NCBI RefSeq assembly: GCF_052089425.1
Contig: NZ_JBQCZW010000006.1
Coordinates: forward strand, 18,171 to 82,170
Length of the DNA: 64,000 bases
Source: Ancrocorticia sp052089425
GTDB lineage: Bacteria > Actinomycetota > Actinomycetes > Actinomycetales > Actinomycetaceae
Reading direction: 5' to 3'
The position numbers were made by a program, and so were the translations under genes. The notes beneath the pieces are model-generated. The model was not told where the DNA came from. It saw only the letters and a program-made list of their open reading frames with translations, and made no database searches. Of this stretch, positions 18,223 to 26,138 are shown in pieces. How positions within the stretch are numbered: position 1 is the stretch's first letter; each line of letters begins with the position of its first letter.

Positions 18223-20829
18223 CTAAGCCTTTTCGAGCGGAGCAAAGCGCAGCATGAGGCGTTTGGTCACGCCGCCGCGGAAATTGACCTTGGCAACCGT
18301 GGACTTTCCCGAGCCTTCAAACGCCACGATCTTTCCTGTACCGAAGCTCTTATGGCGCACCGCATCGCCTACCGAAAGCCCGCCGGTTTCTGCGTCCGCC
18401 TTCCCGCCGCTTGGTTCCTGGCCGGAGCTTCCGGCCTCCGGTTCTCCGCCCTGAGCCATTTCGCTATCTGCTCCCAGCTTGCCCGGAACAAACGGTTTGC
18501 CGGAGCCGAATACTGGCCCGCCGTCGTCGTCAAAAGAACCCCGCCCACGCTGGCCGAAACGTCCCTGACCAAAACCGTTGCCCTGATAACTCGCGCGCAC
18601 CACATCCTGGCTGGATTGCTCGCGGCGCCACTCCATCACGTCATCCGGGATCTCCTCCAAGAAGCGTGAGGCCGGGAATTCTTGGGGAGCGCCCCATGCT
18701 GACCGGGTAGCCGCGCGCGTGAGATACAAGCGTTGGCGTGCGCGGGTGAGCGCAACGTAGGCGATGCGGCGCTCCTCCGCCAGTTCTTTCGGATCGGCCA
18801 GCGATCGCATGTGCGGGAACGTGCCGTCCTCCATCCCGGTCACGAACACGACGGGAAACTCCAAGCCCTTGGCTGTGTGGATGGTCATGAGCGTGACCTC
18901 GCCTTCACCGCCATCTGCTTCGGGCAGCTGGTCAGAATCGGCGACCAGCGAGACCTGATCCAGCCACTCCTCCAGCGTGCCCTCCGGGTTGATGGTTCGG
19001 AACTCGGAGGCAACCGAATGTAATTCTGCGAGGTTTTCGAGGCGAGATTCATCCTGAGGATCGGTGGATTCGCGCAGCATGGCCAAGTAGCCGGCTTCGT
19101 CCAGCACCTCGTCCAGCACCTCGGCTGGCCCCGCCCCACTTTCTGCAACTTCGCGCCCCTTCTCCAGAACGCGCACGAAGGCCTCCAGAGATTTACGGGC
19201 GCGGGCAGTCAAGCCCGCCACTTCGGCGCGGTCAGAGTTCTCCGGATGTGCAACATCCGCGAGCGCCGCCCCGAACGAAATCCCGTAACGCGAGGCCTGA
19301 AGCGCCACATGCTCCTCCGCCTTTTGACCCAGCCCGCGCTTGGGCATATTAAGCACACGCCTGAGCGAAACCGTATCGTCCGGGTTAACCACCGCGTGGA
19401 GGTAGGCCATGGCATCCTTAATTTCACGCCGCTCGTAGAAGCGGGTGCCACCAATCACCTTGTAGGGGATGCCGGAGCGAACAAACATGTCCTCCACGGC
19501 GCGGGACTGCGCGTTCGTTCGGTAAAACACCGCGATATCGCCGTAGCGATACCCTGCAGTGTCGCGCAGCCGATCAATTTCCTCAACAACGAAGCTCGAT
19601 TCGTCCGCTTCCGAATCCGCAACGTAGCCCACCAGCTTTTCGCCGCCACCCTGATCCGTCCACAGCTTCTTGGGGCGCCGCCCCTGATTGTTGGCAATCA
19701 CGGCGTTGGCGGCAGAGAGGATGGACTGCGTGGAGCGATAGTTCTGCTCCAACAAGATGGAGGTGGCGTTCGGGAAATCGTGCTCGAAATCCTCGATGTT
19801 GCGGATCGTTGCCCCGCGGAACGCGTAGATCGATTGGTCCGCATCCCCCACCACCATGAGGTCCGCCTGAGGGACGGCGCCGCCTTCCCCGGGTTCGCCG
19901 CCTTCCTCCGCCTCGGGCACCCCGCCCGCGAGCACCTTGACCAACTGATACTGCGCGGTATTCGTATCCTGATACTCGTCAACGAGGATGTGGCGGAAGC
20001 GCCGCCGGTAATGTTCGGCAAGATCCGGGTGGTTCTCCAGCAACAGCACGGCCTGCATGATGAGATCGTCGAAGTCCATCGCGTTGGCCGCATGGAGGCG
20101 CTGTTGGTAGGCGGCATACGCCTCCGCAAGCACGGTTGTTGCGCGGTCCTCAGCGCGCCGCGCGGCCTCTTGCGGCGTTACCATCTCATTCTTCAGATCG
20201 GAAACTTGCCGCGAAAGAGTCTTGGGCGGGAAGGCCCGGTAATCGAAATTTCCCTCCCGGCACACCATGTTCATCAGCCGCTGGGCATCGGTCTGATCGT
20301 AGATCGTGAACGTGGAGCGCATCCCGAGGGTGGCGTGCTCCTTGCGGAGTATGCGCACGCAGGCCGAATGGAACGTGGAGATCCACATGTGCCGCGCCAA
20401 GCCGCCCAGATTCTGTTCCAGCCGCTCCCGCATTTCCTTCGCGGCCTTGTTGGTGAAGGTGATTGCGAGGACTTCATTGGGACGCGCCTGGCCCGATGCG
20501 ATGAGGTAGGCGATCCGCGCCGTCAGCACGCGAGTCTTGCCCGAGCCAGCACCGGCCACAACCAGCAGCGGCCCGCCCGTATGCGTCACGGCCTTGCGCT
20601 GCTGGGGGTTCAGCCCCTCGAGGATCTTCTCGGCTTGGGCGTTGCGCGCGCCAACACCGCGCATCCCACCGGCGCCCGCGCGGCCTGAACTGACGTCCGC
20701 CCCCGCCAAATCCGGGGACGGTGCTGCCGCAGAATCGGCCTGCTGCGCCGACGCCTCGTTAATACGCGCGCGCAGCCGCGCCATCGATGAAAGGTACGCT
20801 TCACGGGATGCTGAATTCGAACTGACCAT
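18223..20829 (-). CDS. pcrA: ATP-dependent DNA helicase, PcrA/UvrD type
   Basis: Superfamily 1A 3'-5' helicase for DNA repair and replication restart. Its 868 residues show the ordered motifs: Walker A AGAGSGKT (about residue 93), DEYQDTN, VGDADQSIY, NYRST, HTAKGLEFPVVF and ALTRARQRLYL. After the helicase core there is a low-complexity Gly/Phe/acidic linker containing FDDDGG (a copy of the GAC-repeat word). A C-terminal Tudor-like module with VGDAVRHKSFGTGKI follows and may contact RNA polymerase, as in PcrA. An Ala/Gly-rich 75-residue N-terminal extension precedes the core. Confidence 0.95.
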   Translation of the reverse strand: MVSSNSASREAYLSSMARLRARINEASAQQADSAAAPSPDLAGADVSSGRAGAGGMRGVGARNAQAEKILEGLNPQQRKAVTHTGGPLLVVAGAGSGKTRVLTARIAYLIASGQARPNEVLAITFTNKAAKEMRERLEQNLGGLARHMWISTFHSACVRILRKEHATLGMRSTFTIYDQTDAQRLMNMVCREGNFDYRAFPPKTLSRQVSDLKNEMVTPQEAARRAEDRATTVLAEAYAAYQQRLHAANAMDFDDLIMQAVLLLENHPDLAEHYRRRFRHILVDEYQDTNTAQYQLVKVLAGGVPEAEEGGEPGEGGAVPQADLMVVGDADQSIYAFRGATIRNIEDFEHDFPNATSILLEQNYRSTQSILSAANAVIANNQGRRPKKLWTDQGGGEKLVGYVADSEADESSFVVEEIDRLRDTAGYRYGDIAVFYRTNAQSRAVEDMFVRSGIPYKVIGGTRFYERREIKDAMAYLHAVVNPDDTVSLRRVLNMPKRGLGQKAEEHVALQASRYGISFGAALADVAHPENSDRAEVAGLTARARKSLEAFVRVLEKGREVAESGAGPAEVLDEVLDEAGYLAMLRESTDPQDESRLENLAELHSVASEFRTINPEGTLEEWLDQVSLVADSDQLPEADGGEGEVTLMTIHTAKGLEFPVVFVTGMEDGTFPHMRSLADPKELAEERRIAYVALTRARQRLYLTRAATRSAWGAPQEFPASRFLEEIPDDVMEWRREQSSQDVVRASYQGNGFGQGRFGQRGRGSFDDDGGPVFGSGKPFVPGKLGADSEMAQGGEPEAGSSGQEPSGGKADAETGGLSVGDAVRHKSFGTGKIVAFEGSGKSTVAKVNFRGGVTKRLMLRFAPLEKA

Positions 20830-20906
20830 AGCGCACCTAGCCTACTATGCCGCTCCACCACCTTCTGCGCCCGAACCACGGGCCTCTCCCGCAGCAAGGC
20901 CGCTGC

Positions 20907-22286
20907 CTAACTGGCGTCGTGAATACGGAAAGCGTGCTCGTTCGTGAAGAGGGTGAGCCCCCACGCGCTTTCCTCGCGCCCGTAGCCCGAGCGGTTGATT
21001 CCGCCGAACGGCCATTCCGGGCTGGATTCGCGATGCGCGTTCACCAGAGTCATGCCCGCGTTGATTTTGTGAGCGAAGCGCTCGGCCTTCTCCACGTCCT
21101 GGCTCCACACGGACGATTGGAGCCCGTATTCGGTTGCGTTCGCGATGCGCAACGCGTCCGCCTCATCGGCGGCTTGATAAACGACGACGACGGGGCCAAA
21201 CAGCTCATCGCACGAAATATCCTGATCGAGGCCAACATCTGTCAGCAGCGCTGGCTCCATGTAGGCGCCCGGGCGATCGATTGCCGCCCCGCCGTAGTGC
21301 AGGATCGCACCGTCGCGCACCGCCTGAGCCACCCGCTCCACCACCTCGTCGCGCGCCTCAATTGAGGAAACCGGGCCCATATCCGTGCCCTCGGCATCGA
21401 ACGGTCCAACTTTGATTGTGGCAATCACGGCCTTCGCAGCTTCCATGAATTCGTCATAGATGGCGGAATCCACAATGATCCTCTTGGGAGAGGTGCACAC
21501 CTGCCCGGCGTTGAACAGGCGTAGCCTCACAGCCTTTTCGGCCATCGCCGGCACATCTGCCGCATCAAGGATCACCATCGGATCGTTGCCGCCCAGTTCG
21601 AGCACAGAACGCTTCATGTTCGCCCCGGCGATCGCGGCCACGGAGGCACCTGCGGATTCCGAGCCCGTGATACTGAATCCCTTCACCCGGAAATCGGTGA
21701 GTACGGCCTCCACATCGGAGGAGTCAAGATAGATGTTGGTGTACACGCCCTCAGGCAATCCAGCACACTCCAGCAAGTTCTGGAACTCAGCGGAGGACAC
21801 TGGGCAGATGGACGCCTGCTTCATGAGGATCGCGTTTCCTACCATGAGCTGTGGCAGGGCGAAACGTGCAATCTGGTTGTACGGGAAGTTCCACGGCATA
21901 ATGCCCAGTAGCACGCCGAGCGGATCGTGCTTGACGTAGGTTCTCACACCATCGGAGGCGTCAATAACGGTGTCCGCCAGTACGTCCGAAGAGTTTCGCG
22001 CGAACCATCGCGCGTGCTTGGCAAGCGTCCCGGTTTCAGCACGTCCATCGGACAGCGGCTTGCCCATTTCGCGCCCAATAATTCGGGCAAGGCGATCGGC
22101 TTCCGCTTCCACCAGATCCGCGAATCGCTCAAGGACGGCACTGCGTTCGGCCATGGGCGTGGCGCTCCAACGCTGGAAACCATCGTGAGCGCGGTCAATC
22201 ACCGCAGGGATCTCTTCTGGAGTCAGAGAATCGAAGTGTTCTTGGATTTCGCCTGTGTTTGGATTGTGAACCTGATAGTTGCTCAT
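20907..22286 (-). CDS. Succinate-semialdehyde-type NAD(P)+ aldehyde dehydrogenase
   Basis: Oxidises an aldehyde, most likely succinic semialdehyde, to the acid. The 459-residue ALDH has the catalytic Glu in VLELGGNDP, the catalytic Cys in NAGQVCTSPKR, and the family tail GGINRSGYGRE typical of GabD-like enzymes. The start at 22286 (MSNYQVHNP) matches family N-termini; a further 16 residues upstream are open but unlikely. The FGPVVVVYQA segment carries a GTC-repeat run. Gene order next to the pfl operon does not define its substrate, and other semialdehydes are possible. Confidence 0.85.
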   Translation of the reverse strand: MSNYQVHNPNTGEIQEHFDSLTPEEIPAVIDRAHDGFQRWSATPMAERSAVLERFADLVEAEADRLARIIGREMGKPLSDGRAETGTLAKHARWFARNSSDVLADTVIDASDGVRTYVKHDPLGVLLGIMPWNFPYNQIARFALPQLMVGNAILMKQASICPVSSAEFQNLLECAGLPEGVYTNIYLDSSDVEAVLTDFRVKGFSITGSESAGASVAAIAGANMKRSVLELGGNDPMVILDAADVPAMAEKAVRLRLFNAGQVCTSPKRIIVDSAIYDEFMEAAKAVIATIKVGPFDAEGTDMGPVSSIEARDEVVERVAQAVRDGAILHYGGAAIDRPGAYMEPALLTDVGLDQDISCDELFGPVVVVYQAADEADALRIANATEYGLQSSVWSQDVEKAERFAHKINAGMTLVNAHRESSPEWPFGGINRSGYGREESAWGLTLFTNEHAFRIHDAS

Positions 22287-22376
22287 GTCACTATTCAACG
22301 CCTGAGCTGGCCGTGGCGCCACAGATTTACCCATGCGAGAACGCCGGAATCGCGGACGGCCCGCGTCAAGCCGCCC

Positions 22377-23246
22377 TTAAAAGACCTTCAGGCCCTCGTT
22401 CCGGAAGATCTGCCGGGTTCCTTCTACCGCCTCGTTGGTTGGCGGTTTGGTATCGGCAAGTTTGTACTCCATGCCTAGGCTGGCCCACTTGTCCCGCCCC
22501 ATCTGGTGGAACGGAAGAACCTCAACGCGGCTCACAGAGTTCCATCGAGCCGCGATCTTCGCGGCCTTGCGGATATTCTCCGGATCATCGGTGAGGCCGG
22601 GAACCAAAACGAATCGGGCCCAGATCTCAATGCCGCGTTCGGCCAAGCGATCGCCAAAGCGGATCGTGGGTTCCAAGGCGCGCCCTGTCACCTCTTTGTA
22701 GGTGGCGGGATCCCCGGACTTGACGTCCAGTAGCACCAAATCCACATCATCCAGCATGGAATCTGAGGCATGCGATCCCAAGAAGCCCGAGGTATCGAGG
22801 GCCGTGTGAACGCCCATCAACTTGGCCCCATGAAGAATTTTGGAGGCAAAGGCGGGCTGCATGAGTACCTCGCCGCCGCTCAACGTGATGCCGCCGCCAG
22901 TTGCCCTGAAGATCCTGCGGTACCGCCGAATCCGGCGCAACAGCTCCTCGGCGCTTACCGGTTCCCCGTTGCGCATTTGGAGCGTATCCGGGTTGTGGCA
23001 GTACTGGCAGGCAAGCGGGCATCCGGAGAAGAAGGTGGTCATGCGTGTGCCCGGCCCATCAACGGCCGTCACAAGCTCCCACGAATGGATAGATCCCAGA
23101 TCCCCGGAGCGCATGCGCGCCAACCGGTCTGCACGTTGCAGATCGGAGAGCTCTTCGATCCCGGCAATGCCGGCACCATGCGGACGGGCCGCTGGTGACA
23201 GGAAATCCTGATCGCCAGCGGCCCCCATCACGAGTGTTTCAGTCAA
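22377..23246 (-). CDS. pflA: Pyruvate formate-lyase activating enzyme (radical SAM)
   Basis: Radical-SAM activase that abstracts a hydrogen from the glycine of the PFL radical domain under anaerobic conditions. It has 289 residues. The cluster motif CPLACQYC (Cys-x3-Cys-x2-Cys) is near residue 76, followed by GGGITLSGGEVLMQP. The N-terminus, about 50 residues, is longer than in E. coli PflA. The open frame begins at a TTG (23246); an ATG six codons in (23228) is an alternative. It starts 10 bp after the separate glycyl-radical-domain gene, so all three pfl genes are probably co-transcribed. Its physical substrate here would be the 83-residue protein. Confidence 0.93.
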   Translation of the reverse strand: MTETLVMGAAGDQDFLSPAARPHGAGIAGIEELSDLQRADRLARMRSGDLGSIHSWELVTAVDGPGTRMTTFFSGCPLACQYCHNPDTLQMRNGEPVSAEELLRRIRRYRRIFRATGGGITLSGGEVLMQPAFASKILHGAKLMGVHTALDTSGFLGSHASDSMLDDVDLVLLDVKSGDPATYKEVTGRALEPTIRFGDRLAERGIEIWARFVLVPGLTDDPENIRKAAKIAARWNSVSRVEVLPFHQMGRDKWASLGMEYKLADTKPPTNEAVEGTRQIFRNEGLKVF

Positions 23247-23256
23247 TCGTTCTCGC

Positions 23257-23508
23257 TCACGCGCTCTGATGGAACGTGCGGGACAGAACGTCCAGCTGCT
23301 GTTCCTTCGTGAGCTTGACGAAGTTAACGGCGTATCCGGATACGCGAACGGTCAGGTTCGGGTACTTCTCCGGATGATCGATCGCATCTTCTAGAGTGGA
23401 GCGATCAAGCACGTTGATGTTGGCGTGGTACAGGCCCTGCACTCCGCCGTGATCCTCACGAGCGGCCTTCATAGATGCGAGGCGCTCTTCGTATGTCTTA
23501 GCTGCCAT
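23257..23508 (-). CDS. Stand-alone glycyl radical domain (C-terminal part of PFL, GrcA-like)
   Basis: An 83-residue protein equivalent to the last 60 residues of a normal PFL. After a new 22-residue charged helix it reads GLYHANINVLDRSTLEDAI and HPEKYPNL, then the radical site RVSGYAVNF with Gly58, ending DVLSRTFHQSA. It has its own Shine-Dalgarno (GAAAGGA) and ATG, 32 bp after the pflB stop. It lacks the long N-terminal half of E. coli YfiD/GrcA. Because pflB in this operon has no radical domain, this small protein must supply it, so the two together form one active site. It is intact and evidently functional. Confidence 0.9.
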   Translation of the reverse strand: MAAKTYEERLASMKAAREDHGGVQGLYHANINVLDRSTLEDAIDHPEKYPNLTVRVSGYAVNFVKLTKEQQLDVLSRTFHQSA

Positions 23509-23540
23509 AATGTAGCTTCCTTTCAGTCCTCTTGCGAAAC

Positions 23541-25646
23541 TCAGATATCGGCATCTTCGGGAACGAACCCGGCATCGAGGATACCCACGAGGTTCGAAAC
23601 CTGCTCGTCCTTGTTGCGGCCAAGTCCGGATGGCGTGATGGTGTTGGTGAGCGAAATGCCGTCCAACGCATCGTTGTAATCCAGCTTACCCACGGAGAGC
23701 ATTGATGCCACCATGCCGTGGGAGTCCATGCTGTTCTCCGGGTTGGCGCCCGGGGCGAATGGTGTGCCTGCCTTGTGGCCGGACGGGAAGGAACCTGTTG
23801 CCTTGCCGTACACCACGTTGGAGGTAATCGTCAGCACCGATTGGGTTGCCACCGCATCGCGGTAGAGCGGGATCGCCTTGATCTTGTCCATGATGGTGTG
23901 CACAACGGTTGCCGCGATTTCATCGGCGCGATCGTCGTCGTTCCCATACGTGGGGAACTCACCCTCGGTCTTGTAATCCACGATCAAACCGGTTTCATCC
24001 CGAATCGGGGTGACCTTCGCGTACTTGATGGCGGAAAGCGAATCGGCCACGATCGAAAGTCCCGCGATACCGCAGCCCATCGTGCGGACGATATCGGAAT
24101 CGTGAAGGGCCATCTCCACCGCTTCGTACGCGTACTTATCGTGGGAGTAATGGATAATGTTGAGCGCCTCAACGTAGGTGCCGGTGACCCAATCGAGCAT
24201 GTCCTCATACTTGGCCCAGACCTCGTCAAAGTCCAGCGGACCGTCGCCCTCAATGGGGGCGAAGCCGTTAACAACCTGCTTGCCAGTCATCTCATCACGG
24301 CCACCATTCATGGCGTAGAGCAGGCCCTTGGCTGCGTTCACACGCGCGCCGAAGAATTGCATCTGCTTGCCTACGCGCATCGGGGAAACGCAGCACGCAA
24401 TCGCGGCGTCATCGCCCCAGTGGCAGCGAATCTGATCATCGGATTCGTACTGGATCGCGGAGGTCTCAATCGAGATCGCCGCACAGAAATCCTTGTAACC
24501 TTCTGGCAAGTTCTCATTCCAGAACACCGTGATGTTTGGCTCGGGGGCCGGGCCGAGGTTACGCAGGGTCTGTAGGAGGCGGAAGGACGTCTTCGTCACG
24601 AGCGGGCGGCCATCATCGCCAAACCCGGCGTCGGACCACGTTGCCCAGTAGGGATCGCCTGAGAAGATCTGATCGTAATCGATGGTGCGAAGGAAGCGGA
24701 CGATGCGCAGCTTGAGAATCAGGGAATCAATGATTTCCTGAGCGAACTGCTCGGTGATACGTCCGGCGGCCAGATCGCGTTCGAAGTACACATCGAAGAA
24801 GGCGGAGAGGCGGCCAAATGACATGGCAGCGCCGTCCTGTGACTTCACAGAGCCGAGGTAGCCGAAGTACGTCCACTGCACGGCTTCCTGAGCAGTCTTT
24901 GCTGGCCCAGAAATATCGATGCCATACATGGAAGCCATATGCTTGAGCTTCTTGAGGGCCTTGACCTGATCGCTGTGCTCTTCGCGGTAGCGCGCCCAGT
25001 TCTCGGAGAAAGGCTCATCCTTGACAGCGTCCTTGGCTGCCAGCTTGTCCTCGATCAAACGGTCAACGCCGTACAGTGCCACGCGGCGGTAATCGCCGAT
25101 GATGCGGCCACGGCCGTACGCATCGGGAAGGCCGGTCACGATATGCGAGGAACGGGCCGCGCGAATATTCGGCGTGTAAATATCGAACACGCCATCGTTA
25201 TGGGTCTTGCGGTACTTGGTGAAGATTTCCTTGACCGCGGGATCGGGCTCCTTGCCCGCTTCCTTGATGGCCGTTTCCACCATGCGCCATCCGCCATTGG
25301 GCATCATCGCGCGCTTGAGTGGAACGTCAGTCTGCAGGCCAACAATGACATCGTCATCTTCGCTGATGTAGCCGGCCGGGAAGGCATCCACGTCCGCTGG
25401 AATCTTCGTATCCACGTCGTAAACGCGCTTCTCACGCTCTACGGACAGGTACTTCTTTTCGAGCGTGTCCCACACGCGGAGCGTCTTGTCAGTGGAGCCC
25501 GCGAGGAACTCCGCATCGCCCAAGTACGGGATGTAGTTCTTTTGGATAAAGTCCCGGACATCGATGTTCTCGGTCCAATCTCCGGTAACAAAGCCGCCCC
25601 AAGCCTCTTGAGTGGGGGTTTCGGCTCCTGCGCTGGTTTGCTCCAT
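23541..25646 (-). CDS. pflB: Pyruvate formate-lyase body lacking the glycyl radical domain
   Basis: Converts pyruvate and CoA to acetyl-CoA and formate when paired with the glycyl radical domain. It has 701 residues, against about 760 for whole PFL. The catalytic pair is at Cys418-Cys419 (AIACCVSPM), the E. coli numbering. The CoA/substrate region GKQMQFFGARVN and the finger region are intact. It stops cleanly after LVGILDAGFVPEDADI, just where the E. coli sequence continues HHEAS into the radical domain. No radical glycine exists in this polypeptide. The next gene supplies that domain. AGGAGA precedes the ATG. This is a true split, not a frameshift: the downstream gene has its own signals and an extra N-terminal helix. 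Confidence 0.93.
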   Translation of the reverse strand: MEQTSAGAETPTQEAWGGFVTGDWTENIDVRDFIQKNYIPYLGDAEFLAGSTDKTLRVWDTLEKKYLSVEREKRVYDVDTKIPADVDAFPAGYISEDDDVIVGLQTDVPLKRAMMPNGGWRMVETAIKEAGKEPDPAVKEIFTKYRKTHNDGVFDIYTPNIRAARSSHIVTGLPDAYGRGRIIGDYRRVALYGVDRLIEDKLAAKDAVKDEPFSENWARYREEHSDQVKALKKLKHMASMYGIDISGPAKTAQEAVQWTYFGYLGSVKSQDGAAMSFGRLSAFFDVYFERDLAAGRITEQFAQEIIDSLILKLRIVRFLRTIDYDQIFSGDPYWATWSDAGFGDDGRPLVTKTSFRLLQTLRNLGPAPEPNITVFWNENLPEGYKDFCAAISIETSAIQYESDDQIRCHWGDDAAIACCVSPMRVGKQMQFFGARVNAAKGLLYAMNGGRDEMTGKQVVNGFAPIEGDGPLDFDEVWAKYEDMLDWVTGTYVEALNIIHYSHDKYAYEAVEMALHDSDIVRTMGCGIAGLSIVADSLSAIKYAKVTPIRDETGLIVDYKTEGEFPTYGNDDDRADEIAATVVHTIMDKIKAIPLYRDAVATQSVLTITSNVVYGKATGSFPSGHKAGTPFAPGANPENSMDSHGMVASMLSVGKLDYNDALDGISLTNTITPSGLGRNKDEQVSNLVGILDAGFVPEDADI

Positions 25647-25690
25647 TGTTTGTCTCTCCTGGATGGGTAGTCCGTAATGGAATTAGTTCA

Positions 25691-25719
25691 ATTATCGCTC
25701 ACTACTGGACCTTTGTCTG
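25691..25719 (-). promoter_or_regulatory. Probable pflB promoter
   Basis: On the minus strand CAGACA (25719-25714), a 17-base spacer and GATAAT (25696-25691) make a reasonable sigma-70 type promoter. It would start transcription about 38 bases before the pflB ATG. Assigned by pattern only. Confidence 0.45.
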
Positions 25720-25759
25720 TAGGTCTGAGGCGAATTACGCGTTATTCACCCCACATTCG

Positions 25760-25793
25760 GCGAAATTTCGCTGATTAGATGGAGGAAATTTCC
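25760..25793. promoter_or_regulatory. Two similar palindromes upstream of the pfl promoter
   Basis: GCGAAATTTCGC (25760-25771, perfect 12-bp palindrome) and GGAAATTTCC (25784-25793, perfect 10-bp palindrome) share the core GAAATTTC. They are centred 23 bp apart, about two helical turns, and lie 75-110 bases upstream of the predicted pflB transcription start. They look like paired operator half-sites for a dimeric activator or repressor. They do not match the FNR or Rex consensus. Confidence 0.45.
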
Positions 25794-26050
25794 CTGTGAT
25801 AAATCGGGTAGGCAGGTTGGGACTATCGTCCCTTTTGTCGACGACGACGGATTTTTCACGGACTCCGTCCAACGCTCCACGCCACAAAGGATGACAGTAA
25901 ATCAGGTGTCTGTATTTTGATACGATAGATTGCTTAAGGACTGGGGTCTTTTCTGCGAAATGGTACGAGAGACAAATTGCCTGCAACGGGAGATACAACT
26001 GGGCACTCAGAATTGGATACACATATATTGGGAAAGCAATGACGATTATG

Positions 26051-26082
26051 CACTTGTCATACAAGTGACCTACTTATATGAT
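26051..26082 (+). promoter_or_regulatory. Operator overlapping a strong promoter for the aldarate dehydratase
   Basis: CACTTGTCATACAAGTG (26051-26067) is a perfect palindrome with 7-bp arms around CAT. Its core TTGT-N3-ACAA fits the T-N-G-T-N3-A-C-N-A rule of FadR-subfamily GntR regulators. It contains a -35 box TTGTCA (26054-26059), followed after exactly 17 bases by TATGAT (26077-26082). Transcription would begin near 26089, leaving a leader of about 50 bases. A repressor bound here would block the promoter. The GntR gene at 27415 is the natural candidate. Confidence 0.7.
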
Positions 26083-26138
26083 GTGTTTACCGCGAAGAGG
26101 AGCACCGCAGCACCTCTTCCAGATCGCAAAGGAGCATC

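Larger units (their letters stand above)
25647..26138. other. 492-bp intergenic region between pflB and the aldarate island
   Basis: Contains the pfl promoter and palindromes on the left, a copy of the GAC-repeat word at 25831-25850 (TTTTGTCGACGACGACGG), and the operator-promoter of the dehydratase gene on the right (26051-26082). From about 25900 to 26100 it is clearly more AT-rich than its surroundings. Short open frames here (for example 25930-26244 and 25735-26064 on the other strand) have no ribosome-binding site or recognisable product and are not called. Confidence 0.6.

Noticed and set aside
19246..20688. 480-codon open frame on the strand opposite pcrA
   Set aside because: It is the antisense of a certain helicase gene. 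Long antisense frames are expected in G+C-rich DNA, and the translation shows no domain or ribosome-binding site.
23508..23541. The pflB break as a simple frameshift or sequencing error
   Set aside because: The downstream part has its own Shine-Dalgarno, ATG and an extra 22-residue helix not found in intact PFL, so the break is organised, not accidental.
23718..24575. 285-codon open frame opposite pflB
   Set aside because: Antisense of a conserved enzyme; no start signals.
25920..25936. TTGATACGATAGAT as an FNR-type site
   Set aside because: Only the left half matches TTGAT-N4-ATCAA and it is far from the pfl promoter.
25735..26064. 109-codon minus-strand frame between pflB and the island
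   Set aside because: Covers the palindromes and promoter region, no ribosome-binding site, no recognisable fold.
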